Position numbers and translations under genes: made by a program
Shown here: positions 9,180-16,630 of the stretch, piece by piece
Numbering within the stretch: position 1 is the stretch's first letter
Layout: each line of letters starts with the position of its first letter
Notes under the pieces: model-generated
Seen by the model: only the letters and a program-made list of their open reading frames with translations
Told to the model about the DNA's origin: nothing
Database searches by the model: none
NCBI GenBank assembly: GCA_035276085.1
Contig: DATELY010000155.1
Span: 1 to 27,906, forward strand
Direction of reading: 5' to 3'
From: DATELY01 sp035276085
GTDB taxonomy: Bacteria; Pseudomonadota; Gammaproteobacteria; Steroidobacterales; Steroidobacteraceae
Length of the DNA stretch: 27,906 nucleotides

Positions 9180-10118
9180 ATGAATACCACGGGTGCGCCT
9201 GATTCGAAGCGCCAATTGCGCCGCGAACGCCGTGCAGCGGAAGCGGATAGCAGGAAACTTCCGCACGGCGTGGATGCACCCGATGAGCCGCCCCGCGCTT
9301 TGACGCTGGATGTCTACAACGCGGTCCATTCAGAATGGTGTCAATCCTCCGCAAGCGATCGTGGCAGCCTCAGGAACCTGTTGTACTTCTGGTGGGATCA
9401 CGCGTGGGTACCCCTGATCGTCTTCCTTGTGTCCGCCAGCACGTTTGCAGTGACGTCCAGTGATCTCAAGATCGCCCGCGCGTTGTTCTTCGATCCATCG
9501 ACGGGGCGCTGGATCGGCGCAGACAGCTGGTGGGTGAACGAAGTCGTCCATACTGGCGGACGCTGGTTCATGATCTTCATCGGCGCGGCGGCATTGCTGC
9601 TGTGGATGGTCGCGCACTGCAATCGACGCCTGGGTCGACTGCGTCGACCCACAGCTTACTTCCTCGTGGCTGCAATCCTTTCCGTTGGCATCATCGGGCT
9701 TCTGAAGCAGCTGACCAATGTCGACTGCCCGTGGGATCTACAGGAATTCGGCGGCCGCTACCCGTTCGTCGAATTGTTTGGCGATCGACCTGACGACTTG
9801 CGGCCGGGACACTGCTTCCCGGCCGCACATGCCAGCGCCGGCTATACCTTGCTCTGCTTGTATTTCGTTTCTCGCGAGCACCATCGGTGGCTCGCGTACC
9901 TTGGACTGGGTGCGGGTATCGCAACCGGGCTCCTTTACGGCATCGCGCAGCAGTCTCGTGGTGCGCATTTCGCTTCACACGATCTGTGGAGCGCGTTTCT
10001 GGTGTGGATGATCTCGCTCACCACCTACACGTTTGCCTTCAAGATGCACGTGTGGGATTCGCACAGCAGTGCCGACCACGAACTGCCTGCGCCGGCCCGG
10101 CCCGACGCTGCGTCCTGA
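9180..10118 (+). CDS. PAP2-superfamily membrane phosphatase
   Basis: This 312-residue inner-membrane enzyme has a charged, probably cytoplasmic N-terminal tail of about 70 residues, then about five or six hydrophobic segments (near 76-93, 129-146, 159-176, 220-231, 238-256 and 272-288). The PAP2 active-site motifs are present in variant form. K176-x6-C183-P184 stands in a VDCPWDL block where the classic motif has Arg-Pro; PAAH (214-217) replaces PSGH; RGAHFASHD (260-268) supplies the last His and Asp. These variants fit, from memory, a membrane PAP2 subfamily found near lipid A phosphoethanolamine or diacylglycerol kinase genes, with lipid phosphatase activity expected. It ends 15 bases before dgkA, so the two are probably one operon. 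Possible substrates are lipid A phosphate, phosphatidate or undecaprenyl pyrophosphate. Confidence 0.85.
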   Translation: MNTTGAPDSKRQLRRERRAAEADSRKLPHGVDAPDEPPRALTLDVYNAVHSEWCQSSASDRGSLRNLLYFWWDHAWVPLIVFLVSASTFAVTSSDLKIARALFFDPSTGRWIGADSWWVNEVVHTGGRWFMIFIGAAALLLWMVAHCNRRLGRLRRPTAYFLVAAILSVGIIGLLKQLTNVDCPWDLQEFGGRYPFVELFGDRPDDLRPGHCFPAAHASAGYTLLCLYFVSREHHRWLAYLGLGAGIATGLLYGIAQQSRGAHFASHDLWSAFLVWMISLTTYTFAFKMHVWDSHSSADHELPAPARPDAAS

Positions 10119-10133
10119 CTACCTCGGTTAGAC

Positions 10134-10505
10134 ATGTCGACAATGAAGAATCAATCGTTTGTTGTGCGATTTCGGTTTGCGCGCGCTGGGCTCGTGCATG
10201 CCGTTGCGACCGAGCGCAGCGTGAAGATTCAGGTGGCTGCCTTCGGCGCCGTGCTGATTGCGCTCGCGATACTTCGTCCGGAGCCCGTTTGGTGGGCGTT
10301 GATGCTGCTGGCGAGCGGCGCCGTCATCGCTGCCGAGCTGTTCAATACGGCCATCGAGCTGCTGGCGGACCACCTTCACCCCGAAACACACGCCAACATC
10401 CGCATCGTCAAGGACTGTGCGGCGGGCGCCGTGTTGGCCATCGCTATCGCGGCCGTCGGCATTGCCGTTTCTCTGGCGATACACCTGTATCTCACTCGAC
10501 GGTAG
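10134..10505 (+). CDS. dgkA: Diacylglycerol kinase
   Basis: DgkA phosphorylates diacylglycerol to phosphatidate in the inner membrane, recycling the diacylglycerol left when phospholipid head groups are moved to periplasmic glycans or lipid A. The protein is 123 residues (E. coli 122) with three transmembrane helices. The active-site residues known from E. coli are all there, shifted by one: Glu27, Glu68, Asn71, Glu75 (in ELFNTAIE), Lys93 and Asp94 (KDCAAGAV). It follows the PAP2 gene by 15 bases. Its last 14 bases overlap the end of a minus-strand transferase gene. Its neighbours suggest a role in lipid turnover tied to envelope modification. Confidence 0.95.
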   Translation: MSTMKNQSFVVRFRFARAGLVHAVATERSVKIQVAAFGAVLIALAILRPEPVWWALMLLASGAVIAAELFNTAIELLADHLHPETHANIRIVKDCAAGAVLAIAIAAVGIAVSLAIHLYLTRR

Positions 10506-11718
10506 GAGCACATCTCAAGAAGGAGATGATGGCGTCGGCCCCTCGATCCGCCATCGCGGCGGGCAGGGGATAGCTGCCGAACGTATCCGCGACGTACTGC
10601 TTTTGAATCTCGAGAAATGACGCATGAGAGTCAAATGCAGCGCCAACGTGTCGCTCTATGTCATCCACCGACTCGATGACGGGACCACTGTGCCAGAAGC
10701 GATAGCTCGGGTTCTGCTGCCAGGCAACGCGATGCATGTTGAGAAAGAGACAGGGACGCGGGATGGACAGAAACTCCGCGATTTGACTGCTGACGTCCCC
10801 CAGATAGAGATCTGCCGCTTTGGTGTAGGTCATATCGATGCATCGCTCGCTTCCCAGGTCGATGAGCATGTGCGGTACGTCCAGGTACCGGCGGAACGCG
10901 TGGAGCTTCGTCGCGCTGGGCGGATCGAAGAGACGAACGTGAGGAGCAAATACGAGATTGAACCGTCGACTCGATGCAAACTGCTCGAGAATGCTGTGTC
11001 CCGCGGAGAACCAGCTGGTTTCGCGCGGCGAAAAGTGCGGCGCGTAAAGCACAGTCGGGCGCTCATTGGCGAACAGCCGCTGCTGCGCGTCATTGGAGAT
11101 ATGCAGCCAGTCGAGTTTGGCGTACACGCCCGTCGCGTAATGTCCGGACTTGGTGCGATCGAGCTCGAGCAGCCGCTGCTCGTGTTTGCTCCCGGCGAGT
11201 AACAGGTAGTCGAACTCGGTCAGTTCAGAGGTGACGGAGATCTCGCGATCGCCCGCGCCATGTGTGGTGTAAATCATCGGCCGGGTGAATCGGCCCCAAC
11301 GACGCAAGGTCAATGACGTTCTCTCCGCAGTCACCAACGCATCGAAGGAACGGAAGTAGTTGCGATTGGCGAGCAGCATCAAGCTCTTTCCGGGTGCGTA
11401 TTTCCGGCCGCTGTCACCTCTGAGAGCCCAGCGCAGCTGCAGCCATCGGGGAACGTGCAGCAGGTCGTAGTGGATGGGAGCCGGTCCTGCATGCCTCGCA
11501 ACCAGCGCACGCGCAAACTGCAGATGCTGCTCCGACATACCCGCTACGTGCACCGTCACGGACACGTGCCGCGTCGCCAGTGATGCCGCGATGGGCAGTG
11601 AATGCAGGCTCTGATACGGGTGGCCGACGAGGGGAAAGACCAGTTTCACGGTGTGAGGCTCGGGCGCGGGGCGCGTGGGTGATTCAAAGTGCTCGCGGGG
11701 GCGACTGACAAGACCCAT
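10492..11718 (-). CDS. CDP-glycerol glycerophosphotransferase-like transferase (copy 1)
   Basis: The 408-residue protein has the two-domain plan of the CDP-glycerol:polyglycerol-phosphate transferase family (TagB/TagF-like, a GT-B fold). The visible signatures are THGAGDR with His153, matching the catalytic HG motif at the interdomain cleft, APHVRLFD at about 258, and ADLYLGDVSS (302-311), the donor-phosphate site. In Gram-positives the family builds teichoic acids; in Gram-negatives related proteins occur in capsule and surface-glycan loci. The substrate here is unknown. ATG 11718 is the favoured start, though GTG 11649 also precedes the conserved core. It lies 85 bases downstream of an acyltransferase gene on the same strand. 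It resembles the protein encoded at 16043-14745 in motif order and spacing. It converges on dgkA with a 14-base overlap. Confidence 0.75.
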   Translation of the reverse strand: MGLVSRPREHFESPTRPAPEPHTVKLVFPLVGHPYQSLHSLPIAASLATRHVSVTVHVAGMSEQHLQFARALVARHAGPAPIHYDLLHVPRWLQLRWALRGDSGRKYAPGKSLMLLANRNYFRSFDALVTAERTSLTLRRWGRFTRPMIYTTHGAGDREISVTSELTEFDYLLLAGSKHEQRLLELDRTKSGHYATGVYAKLDWLHISNDAQQRLFANERPTVLYAPHFSPRETSWFSAGHSILEQFASSRRFNLVFAPHVRLFDPPSATKLHAFRRYLDVPHMLIDLGSERCIDMTYTKAADLYLGDVSSQIAEFLSIPRPCLFLNMHRVAWQQNPSYRFWHSGPVIESVDDIERHVGAAFDSHASFLEIQKQYVADTFGSYPLPAAMADRGADAIISFLRCAPTVE

Positions 11719-11803
11719 TTCGTGCGTCCAACAAAAGCGGCGACGGCCATAGCGACTCGACTGCTGCGCCCCGGAGGAACTTCAACTCGTGCCCCAAGGT
11801 GTC

Positions 11804-12736
11804 TTACTCGCGTCGGTCGGGATTGGTGGCGAGCGGAAAATCGCGCCACCGGCGATGGTGCCAGCTCCAGAGATGCGGGTTGCGCAGGATCAGTTGCTCG
11901 CTGATCCGCAGCATCGCCTTCAGATCCTCGGCAACGCTTGCATCGCATTGCTGCATCGGCGGCAGGATCTCGAAACGCCAGGTCGGGTTTGCAGCAAGCG
12001 TTGCTACGGGCAACACGGGAGCTCGCGAGCGGCGCGCTATATGCGCTGGACCGGCGGCAATGGGCATGTCCTTGCCGAGAAAGCGCAGCAGCAGGCCGTC
12101 CTGCGATTTCTTGACGCCTTGATCGATCGATATGTAGATGACGCGGTTGCGCCGCAGTGCGCTCAGAATGCTGCGAAAAGCATCCGCTGCACGATTCGCC
12201 AGGATCGGTTCGATTCCGTATCGGCTGATGCCGTGTTCGAAAAACCCCGGCTCCATCATGGGCGCCTCACGATGCACGATGCTCAGCGGAATTCCGCTCT
12301 CGACCAGCCGGATCATCAACAAGGCGCTGTTGCCCATGTGCGTGCCGAGCAGCAGAGCACCGCGGCCGGCAGCAATCGCGTCCCGCAGTATCGACACACC
12401 AGTGACCTCTACCCGCGCTATCAGCGCGCGCGTGTCCTGCTGCGCGTCCAGGATCTTGAGAGTCTCCAGGACGGCTGCGTTGTTGACGCGAAAGGCCTGC
12501 CGCAAGATATCACCCGCGGTGCGGCGCTCATCCGGAGTATCGAGCACGGCGGCGAGGTCGTGCACCATGCGTCGCCGAGAAGGATACGCAACACGGAATT
12601 GCAATTCGCCCAGCAGCGTGCCGAGCCAATGGACCTGCCGGAAGCTCAGATGTCGAACTCCTGTTCGGCAGGCTCGGAACAAGGCTCGTCGTGCCGCCCG
12701 CTCAGCTCGCAACTGCAGGGGATCTTGCGGCGTCAT
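11804..12736 (-). CDS. LpxL/HtrB-like lysophospholipid acyltransferase with altered catalytic motif
   Basis: The 310-residue protein matches the lipid A biosynthesis acyltransferase family. The core runs GRGALLLGTHMGN, SIVHREAPMMEPG, then YISIDQG and FLGKDMPIAAGPAHIARRS, each at the expected distance. In LpxL-type enzymes the catalytic motif is H-x4-Asp/Glu (as in HFGNWE). Here His133 is followed by MGNS and then Ala138, so the acidic partner is absent. Either another residue assists catalysis or the protein has a different acyl transfer role. It lacks the obvious N-terminal transmembrane helix common in LpxL. Related proteins sit in polyketide, aryl-polyene and surface-glycan loci, so lipid A need not be its acceptor. 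It is transcribed with the downstream transferase and diverges from the GT4 gene. Confidence 0.78.
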   Translation of the reverse strand: MTPQDPLQLRAERAARRALFRACRTGVRHLSFRQVHWLGTLLGELQFRVAYPSRRRMVHDLAAVLDTPDERRTAGDILRQAFRVNNAAVLETLKILDAQQDTRALIARVEVTGVSILRDAIAAGRGALLLGTHMGNSALLMIRLVESGIPLSIVHREAPMMEPGFFEHGISRYGIEPILANRAADAFRSILSALRRNRVIYISIDQGVKKSQDGLLLRFLGKDMPIAAGPAHIARRSRAPVLPVATLAANPTWRFEILPPMQQCDASVAEDLKAMLRISEQLILRNPHLWSWHHRRWRDFPLATNPDRRE

Positions 12737-12813
12737 GATGTTGGCGCTCGACCTGGACGCGAAAATCGACAGTTTCCAGCAGCCCCTGACGCTCCGATAT
12801 CAGCGGTACCCAG
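12737..12813. promoter_or_regulatory. Short divergent promoter region of the glycan block
   Basis: Only 77 bases separate the start of the acyltransferase (minus) from the start of the GT4 gene (plus). Promoters for both directions must lie here or inside the coding starts, so the two arms are likely co-regulated. I could not identify a convincing promoter pair, operator or strong ribosome site in it. Confidence 0.35.
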
Positions 12814-13944
12814 ATGCGCATCGCCTACTTGATCAATGGTCTCAACGGAGGGGGCGCTGCCTTTCCGATGACGCAGGTCATCGGCCTCATGCGGGAGCTC
12901 GGTCACGAGGTGACTGTGTTCGCGTTGATGCAGCAAGACGGCAAGGCGGCGCAGCGATTGAAACGCGACAACATTCCGTACGAGCTCATCGGTCAAGGTG
13001 TCTACGACTTCGTCGCGCCTGCTGTTCGACTCGTCCGCAGGCTGCGGCGCATGCAACCTGATCTGCTGTGGACCTCTCTCACGCGCGGCACGATCTACGG
13101 TCAGCTCATGGGCCATTTGCTCGACATTCCCGTCGTTAGCTGGCAACACAGCGCTTTCCTCAAACCAGGCAATGTCGCGATGTTGCGGCGTCTGGCCCGC
13201 TTCACCTCGTTGTGGGTCGCAGACTCCGAGGCCGTGAGTGCCTTCGCGCAGACGACACTGGGTCTGGACGCCAAACGAGTACGCGTGTGGACGCCGTTCG
13301 TCGCGACTGCTCAGGTCGCCGCCTGCAACCATTGGGACGGCCGGGGGCCGCTGCGCCTGGGCTCGCTGGGCCGCCTGCACGTGAGCAAGCAATTCTCTGT
13401 CCTCGTACGAGCATTTGCACGGATGCGCGAACTCGATCCCAGGCTTGCCGCGAACGTCGAGCTGTACGTAGGCGGCGATGGCCCGGAAGAGGCGGACCTG
13501 AAAGCGCTCGTGCGTCGTCTCGACCTCGAGCACTCGGTGCGTTTTGTCGGCTTCGTTCAGCAACCAGCGACATTCCTTTCGAGCCTGCATGGCTATGTGC
13601 AGACCTCGCTGAAAGAAGGCTTCTGTATTGCTGCACACGAGGCGATGCAGGCCGGTCTTCCAGTCATTGCAACGCGCGTCGGCGAGTTGGCGTACAGCGT
13701 GAAGCCTGCCGACACCGGCTGGCTGTGCGACGTGGGCGATGTCGAGGCACTTGCGCGCGCCATGATCGAGCTCGCGAGCGATCCGACGGCGGCTGCAAGC
13801 ATGGGCCGCCAGGCGCGCGAGTGGGTTCTCCGCAGGTACTCGCCGGAGCGCTTCCGCGGCACAGGCGAGCGCCTCCTCGATGAAGTGCAATGTGCGCTCG
13901 GAGTGGCGCGCGAGGAGGCTCCTTCAACCTCGTTCATGCGTTGA
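12814..13944 (+). CDS. Glycosyltransferase, family 4 (GT-B)
   Basis: The 376-residue protein starts MRIAYLINGLNGGGAAFPM, the Gly-rich acceptor-side loop of GT4 enzymes. It has the GRLHVSKQF segment (186-194) leading the second Rossmann domain, the GGDGPEEADL turn near 220-229, and the retaining-enzyme signature E268-x7-E276 in KEGFCIAAHEAMQAG. No signal peptide or transmembrane helix is seen, so it should act in the cytoplasm or at the inner face of the membrane, moving a sugar from a nucleotide donor to a lipid or glycan acceptor. The deacetylase gene begins 12 bases downstream, so the two are one unit. The specific sugar cannot be read from sequence. Confidence 0.92.
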   Translation: MRIAYLINGLNGGGAAFPMTQVIGLMRELGHEVTVFALMQQDGKAAQRLKRDNIPYELIGQGVYDFVAPAVRLVRRLRRMQPDLLWTSLTRGTIYGQLMGHLLDIPVVSWQHSAFLKPGNVAMLRRLARFTSLWVADSEAVSAFAQTTLGLDAKRVRVWTPFVATAQVAACNHWDGRGPLRLGSLGRLHVSKQFSVLVRAFARMRELDPRLAANVELYVGGDGPEEADLKALVRRLDLEHSVRFVGFVQQPATFLSSLHGYVQTSLKEGFCIAAHEAMQAGLPVIATRVGELAYSVKPADTGWLCDVGDVEALARAMIELASDPTAAASMGRQAREWVLRRYSPERFRGTGERLLDEVQCALGVAREEAPSTSFMR

Positions 13945-13955
13945 ACGCTATTTCC

Positions 13956-14702
13956 ATGCACACCACCCGGCCAGATCTCGCTGTACCCATACTGACTTAC
14001 CACAACATCGGCAGTGCGCCGCGCGCCGCGACACATCGCGGGTTGTATCTCAGCGTGGAGAAGTTCCGCTTCCATCTCGACATGCTGCGTCGTCACGGCT
14101 ATCGCGGGGTTTCGATGGATGAAGGCTTGCCGTACTTGCGCGGCCGGCAGCAGGGCCGGGTTGCCATCATCACCTTCGACGACGGCTATGTGGACACCTT
14201 CGAGAATGCGCTGCCCGCATTGCAAGAGCATCACTTCACTGCGACCTGTTATCTGGTCGCTTCCCACCTTGGTGGGTTCAATGCCTGGGATGCGGAGGAG
14301 GTCCGAACGCGCAAGCCGCTGATGGATGTCATGCTCATCCGACGGTGGCTCACGGCGGGCATGAAAGTGGGCTCGCATACGCTGAGCCATCCGCACCTGA
14401 GTGAGCTCGATCCCGCAGCGAAGCAACGTGAGATCGTGGAATCGAAGGCGGCGCTCGAAGATCGTCTGGGCATCGCGATAGAGCATTTTTGCTTTCCTTA
14501 CGGCAATTACGATCAAGCGTGCCTGCGCATGGTCGAGCAGGCGGGCTATCTCACGGCAGTGACGACAGAACAGGGTCGCGTGGGTAGCGGGCGTAGTCTC
14601 TTCGCGCTGCCACGCGTGCCCAACAGCGGCAAGCGGAGTCGGCGCTTTTTCCAGACGCGCGCCCTGCTGTGGAAGCTTGCGCCACGGCTCGCAGCACTAT
14701 AG
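13956..14702 (+). CDS. Polysaccharide deacetylase (carbohydrate esterase 4 family)
   Basis: The 248-residue protein carries the NodB-homology motifs. TFDDG (73-77) holds the catalytic base and metal-binding Asp; H141-x3-H145 in GSHTLSHPHL gives the two metal His; FPYGNYD (180-186) forms the groove. An N-terminal block LTYHNIG is typical of the cell-surface subgroup. These enzymes remove N- or O-acetyl groups from sugars. There is no clear signal peptide, so it may act on a cytoplasmic or membrane-linked intermediate. ATG 13956 starts 12 bases after the GT4 stop and was chosen over the longer frame, which would lie inside the GT4 gene. It converges with the second TagF-like gene, 42 bases away. 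Confidence 0.9.
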   Translation: MHTTRPDLAVPILTYHNIGSAPRAATHRGLYLSVEKFRFHLDMLRRHGYRGVSMDEGLPYLRGRQQGRVAIITFDDGYVDTFENALPALQEHHFTATCYLVASHLGGFNAWDAEEVRTRKPLMDVMLIRRWLTAGMKVGSHTLSHPHLSELDPAAKQREIVESKAALEDRLGIAIEHFCFPYGNYDQACLRMVEQAGYLTAVTTEQGRVGSGRSLFALPRVPNSGKRSRRFFQTRALLWKLAPRLAAL

Positions 14703-14744
14703 GAAACCGTGGCGGAATGAACTGGTGCGCAGACGCAGTCGAGC

Positions 14745-16043
14745 TCAAATGATCGAATGAGCCGGACGTTCCGTTGGACTCGCGCGTCCCGTGTCTGCGG
14801 CGACGATCCCGGGCTCGATATTCCGCCGGAATGTCTCTTGTATGAAACTGAGAATCGCCTCCGCGCCGCGCTGCGAAGAGGGCGTCTCACGGATGTCGAT
14901 GCTGTACGTGAACAACGATCGTTGCGCTTGCACGTACTCTGCATGTTGGGCGAAGGCAGCATCGATCGTTGGCATGAGCTCGTCGATGTCGATGAGCACC
15001 GGGCCGCTGTTCCAGTGACTGTAGTTCGGATCGTCGCGCCAATCGGTGAGGTGCGCGTCGATGAACGCGCACGGCCGCGGACGGCGCAGAAACTCGTACA
15101 CCTGGCTGCTCACATCCCCCAGATAACAGTCGGCGGATTCGGTGTACGTCATGTCGCAACTGCGATAGCTGCCGAGGTCGATGAAGATGTGCGGGCAGTC
15201 GTAGTAGCGCGCGGGGATGCGGCCCGGTCGATTCAGCCGGAAGGGATCGAACGAGATCTGGAGTTTCTTGCGAAACAGCATCACGTGCGGAGCGAAGATC
15301 AAGTTGTACTTGCCGGAGCGATAAAACGCTTCGATCACGTCGAGCCCGTAGCGGTACCACGAGGAAAGGCGCGGCGAGCAATGCGGGTTGTACAGCACCG
15401 TGGGCAGATCGTTGTCGAACAGGCCGAGGCGCTCCTTGTGGGAGCACAGATTGAACTTGGGGTAGCCGACGATCGCGTAGTGGCCTGCCTTCAGCAGATC
15501 GGCCGCCTGCAGACGGTCGCGAATCTTCTCTCCCGACATCAAGACCAGATCGAACTCGCCGCTGTGATGATCGAAGCCCACGGCCCGGTCGCCTGCGCCG
15601 TGACGCGTATGGATGAACTTCAGAGCCTCCAATCCGGCCATCGATCGCAACAGCAAGCTGGTCTTCTCGGGTGTGACCAGGACATCCAACTGTCGGAACT
15701 GCTCACGATTCGAAAGCAGCGTTGCTACGCGAGAAAAAGGGACCAGCAGGTCGAGAGTCGTGGCGAGCTTGCGCAGCGAACCCGGCAATCCGATGAGCTG
15801 AAGCTCATCCGTGGGAAGTCCATGGCGCACCAGCAAACGCTGCAGATAGTCATACTGCGGCTGAGTGGTGGCTAGAAGCCGTGTCTCGATGGAGCCGCCC
15901 GAGCGCATGAGTTCCAATGCGATGGGCGCGCTGTGTGCTATCTGATGCAGCTGCTCGTGATTGAACAAGAATCCGCATCGCACGGGTCGGTCTGTTGCCG
16001 GGGTCGTCGCAGCCGATTTAGCGCGCAATGCATCGAAGCTCAT
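14745..16043 (-). CDS. CDP-glycerol glycerophosphotransferase-like transferase (copy 2)
   Basis: The 432-residue protein is a paralogue of the one encoded at 11718-10492. Shared landmarks are TRHGAGDR (His148), PTVLYNPHCSPR against PTVLYAPHFSPR, IFAPHVMLF, IDLGSYRSCDMTYTESADCYLGDVSS (cited here only by its parts IDLGS, DMTYT and YLGDVSS at 307-313), and NSGPV near the end. These mark the TagB/TagF-like GT-B family. ATG 16043 is followed by a short tail and then the conserved core; an open frame up to 16208 adds sequence without family features. The gene faces the deacetylase gene and diverges from the arn operon across 587 bases. Donor and acceptor are unknown; glycerol-phosphate or another polyol/sugar-phosphate is a reasonable guess from the family. 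Confidence 0.78.
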   Translation of the reverse strand: MSFDALRAKSAATTPATDRPVRCGFLFNHEQLHQIAHSAPIALELMRSGGSIETRLLATTQPQYDYLQRLLVRHGLPTDELQLIGLPGSLRKLATTLDLLVPFSRVATLLSNREQFRQLDVLVTPEKTSLLLRSMAGLEALKFIHTRHGAGDRAVGFDHHSGEFDLVLMSGEKIRDRLQAADLLKAGHYAIVGYPKFNLCSHKERLGLFDNDLPTVLYNPHCSPRLSSWYRYGLDVIEAFYRSGKYNLIFAPHVMLFRKKLQISFDPFRLNRPGRIPARYYDCPHIFIDLGSYRSCDMTYTESADCYLGDVSSQVYEFLRRPRPCAFIDAHLTDWRDDPNYSHWNSGPVLIDIDELMPTIDAAFAQHAEYVQAQRSLFTYSIDIRETPSSQRGAEAILSFIQETFRRNIEPGIVAADTGRASPTERPAHSII

Positions 16044-16630
16044 TTTGTAGATGTTCTGCAAGGGCTCTAAGGTGTGGCTTGCTACAAGCGTTTGGACGCG
16101 ATTGCGCGCGAAACCAATCGGCGAGCATGCAGCTTGCGATGTAGCGATGATGGCGTTTCGTTCCGATGAACATCCGCATCTCGTTTTTGCGATTCTCCAG
16201 GTGCTCACGCACCGACGGACGATCGATCATGAATGGCGCCTCCTCGAGCGACATGCGCTTCGCCTCTTTCTTGCCGACGCACAGCGGCTCGTCATGGGGT
16301 GCTCGGTGGGAGCCAATACGAATCGGTTTGCGACTGCTCGCAGTGACGATCGATGAGCTTGCAGCCGAGCCCGTCGAGGCGGCTATCGGCACCCTCGGCC
16401 ATTGGCTTCGTCGTACTTGCCCCGGTACGCTCGTCCGGCACCTGATCGGTTCCGGTTGGATTTGGTCGGTGTAGCGTCTAACTAAGAATGCGATGGACGG
16501 ACGCAGCCACGCTGCGCATTCAAGGCTCCAGCATTGGCAGGGGGGGGCTTGGCGGTCCTCCTCCTGGTCACGAATCTGCAACAAACAATTGCCCAACTGT
16601 CGGGCGCGTTGAGCGGATGCAAAGAGGGGA
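16044..16630. promoter_or_regulatory. 587-base intergenic region upstream of the arn operon
   Basis: This is the longest non-coding stretch in the window, between the divergent starts of the TagF-like gene and arnT. Open frames cross it on both strands, but none has a recognisable domain. It should hold promoters for both sides. I looked for the PmrA box (paired CTTAA-type half sites) and the PhoP box that drive arn in enterobacteria and did not find either. Visible structure: a 6-bp hairpin CGCAGC-CAC-GCTGCG at 16502-16516 and a run of eight G at 16540-16547. arnT has a GAGGGGA ribosome site directly before its ATG. Confidence 0.5.
16540..16547. repeat. Run of eight G upstream of arnT
   Basis: An uninterrupted G8 tract lies about 84 bases before the arnT start. 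Homopolymers of this length can slip during replication and can change promoter spacing. It may equally be a chance run in GC-rich DNA. Confidence 0.6.

Noticed and set aside
12733..13890. 385-codon open frame antisense to the GT4 gene
   Set aside because: Composition is that of an antisense shadow and the plus strand has a clear glycosyltransferase.
14757..15875. 372-codon plus-strand frame across the second TagF-like gene
   Set aside because: No family features; the minus strand carries all conserved motifs.
16471..16490. TTGGAT/TAACTA-like promoter pair upstream of arnT
   Set aside because: Spacing is right but both boxes match the sigma-70 consensus poorly; not listed as a promoter.
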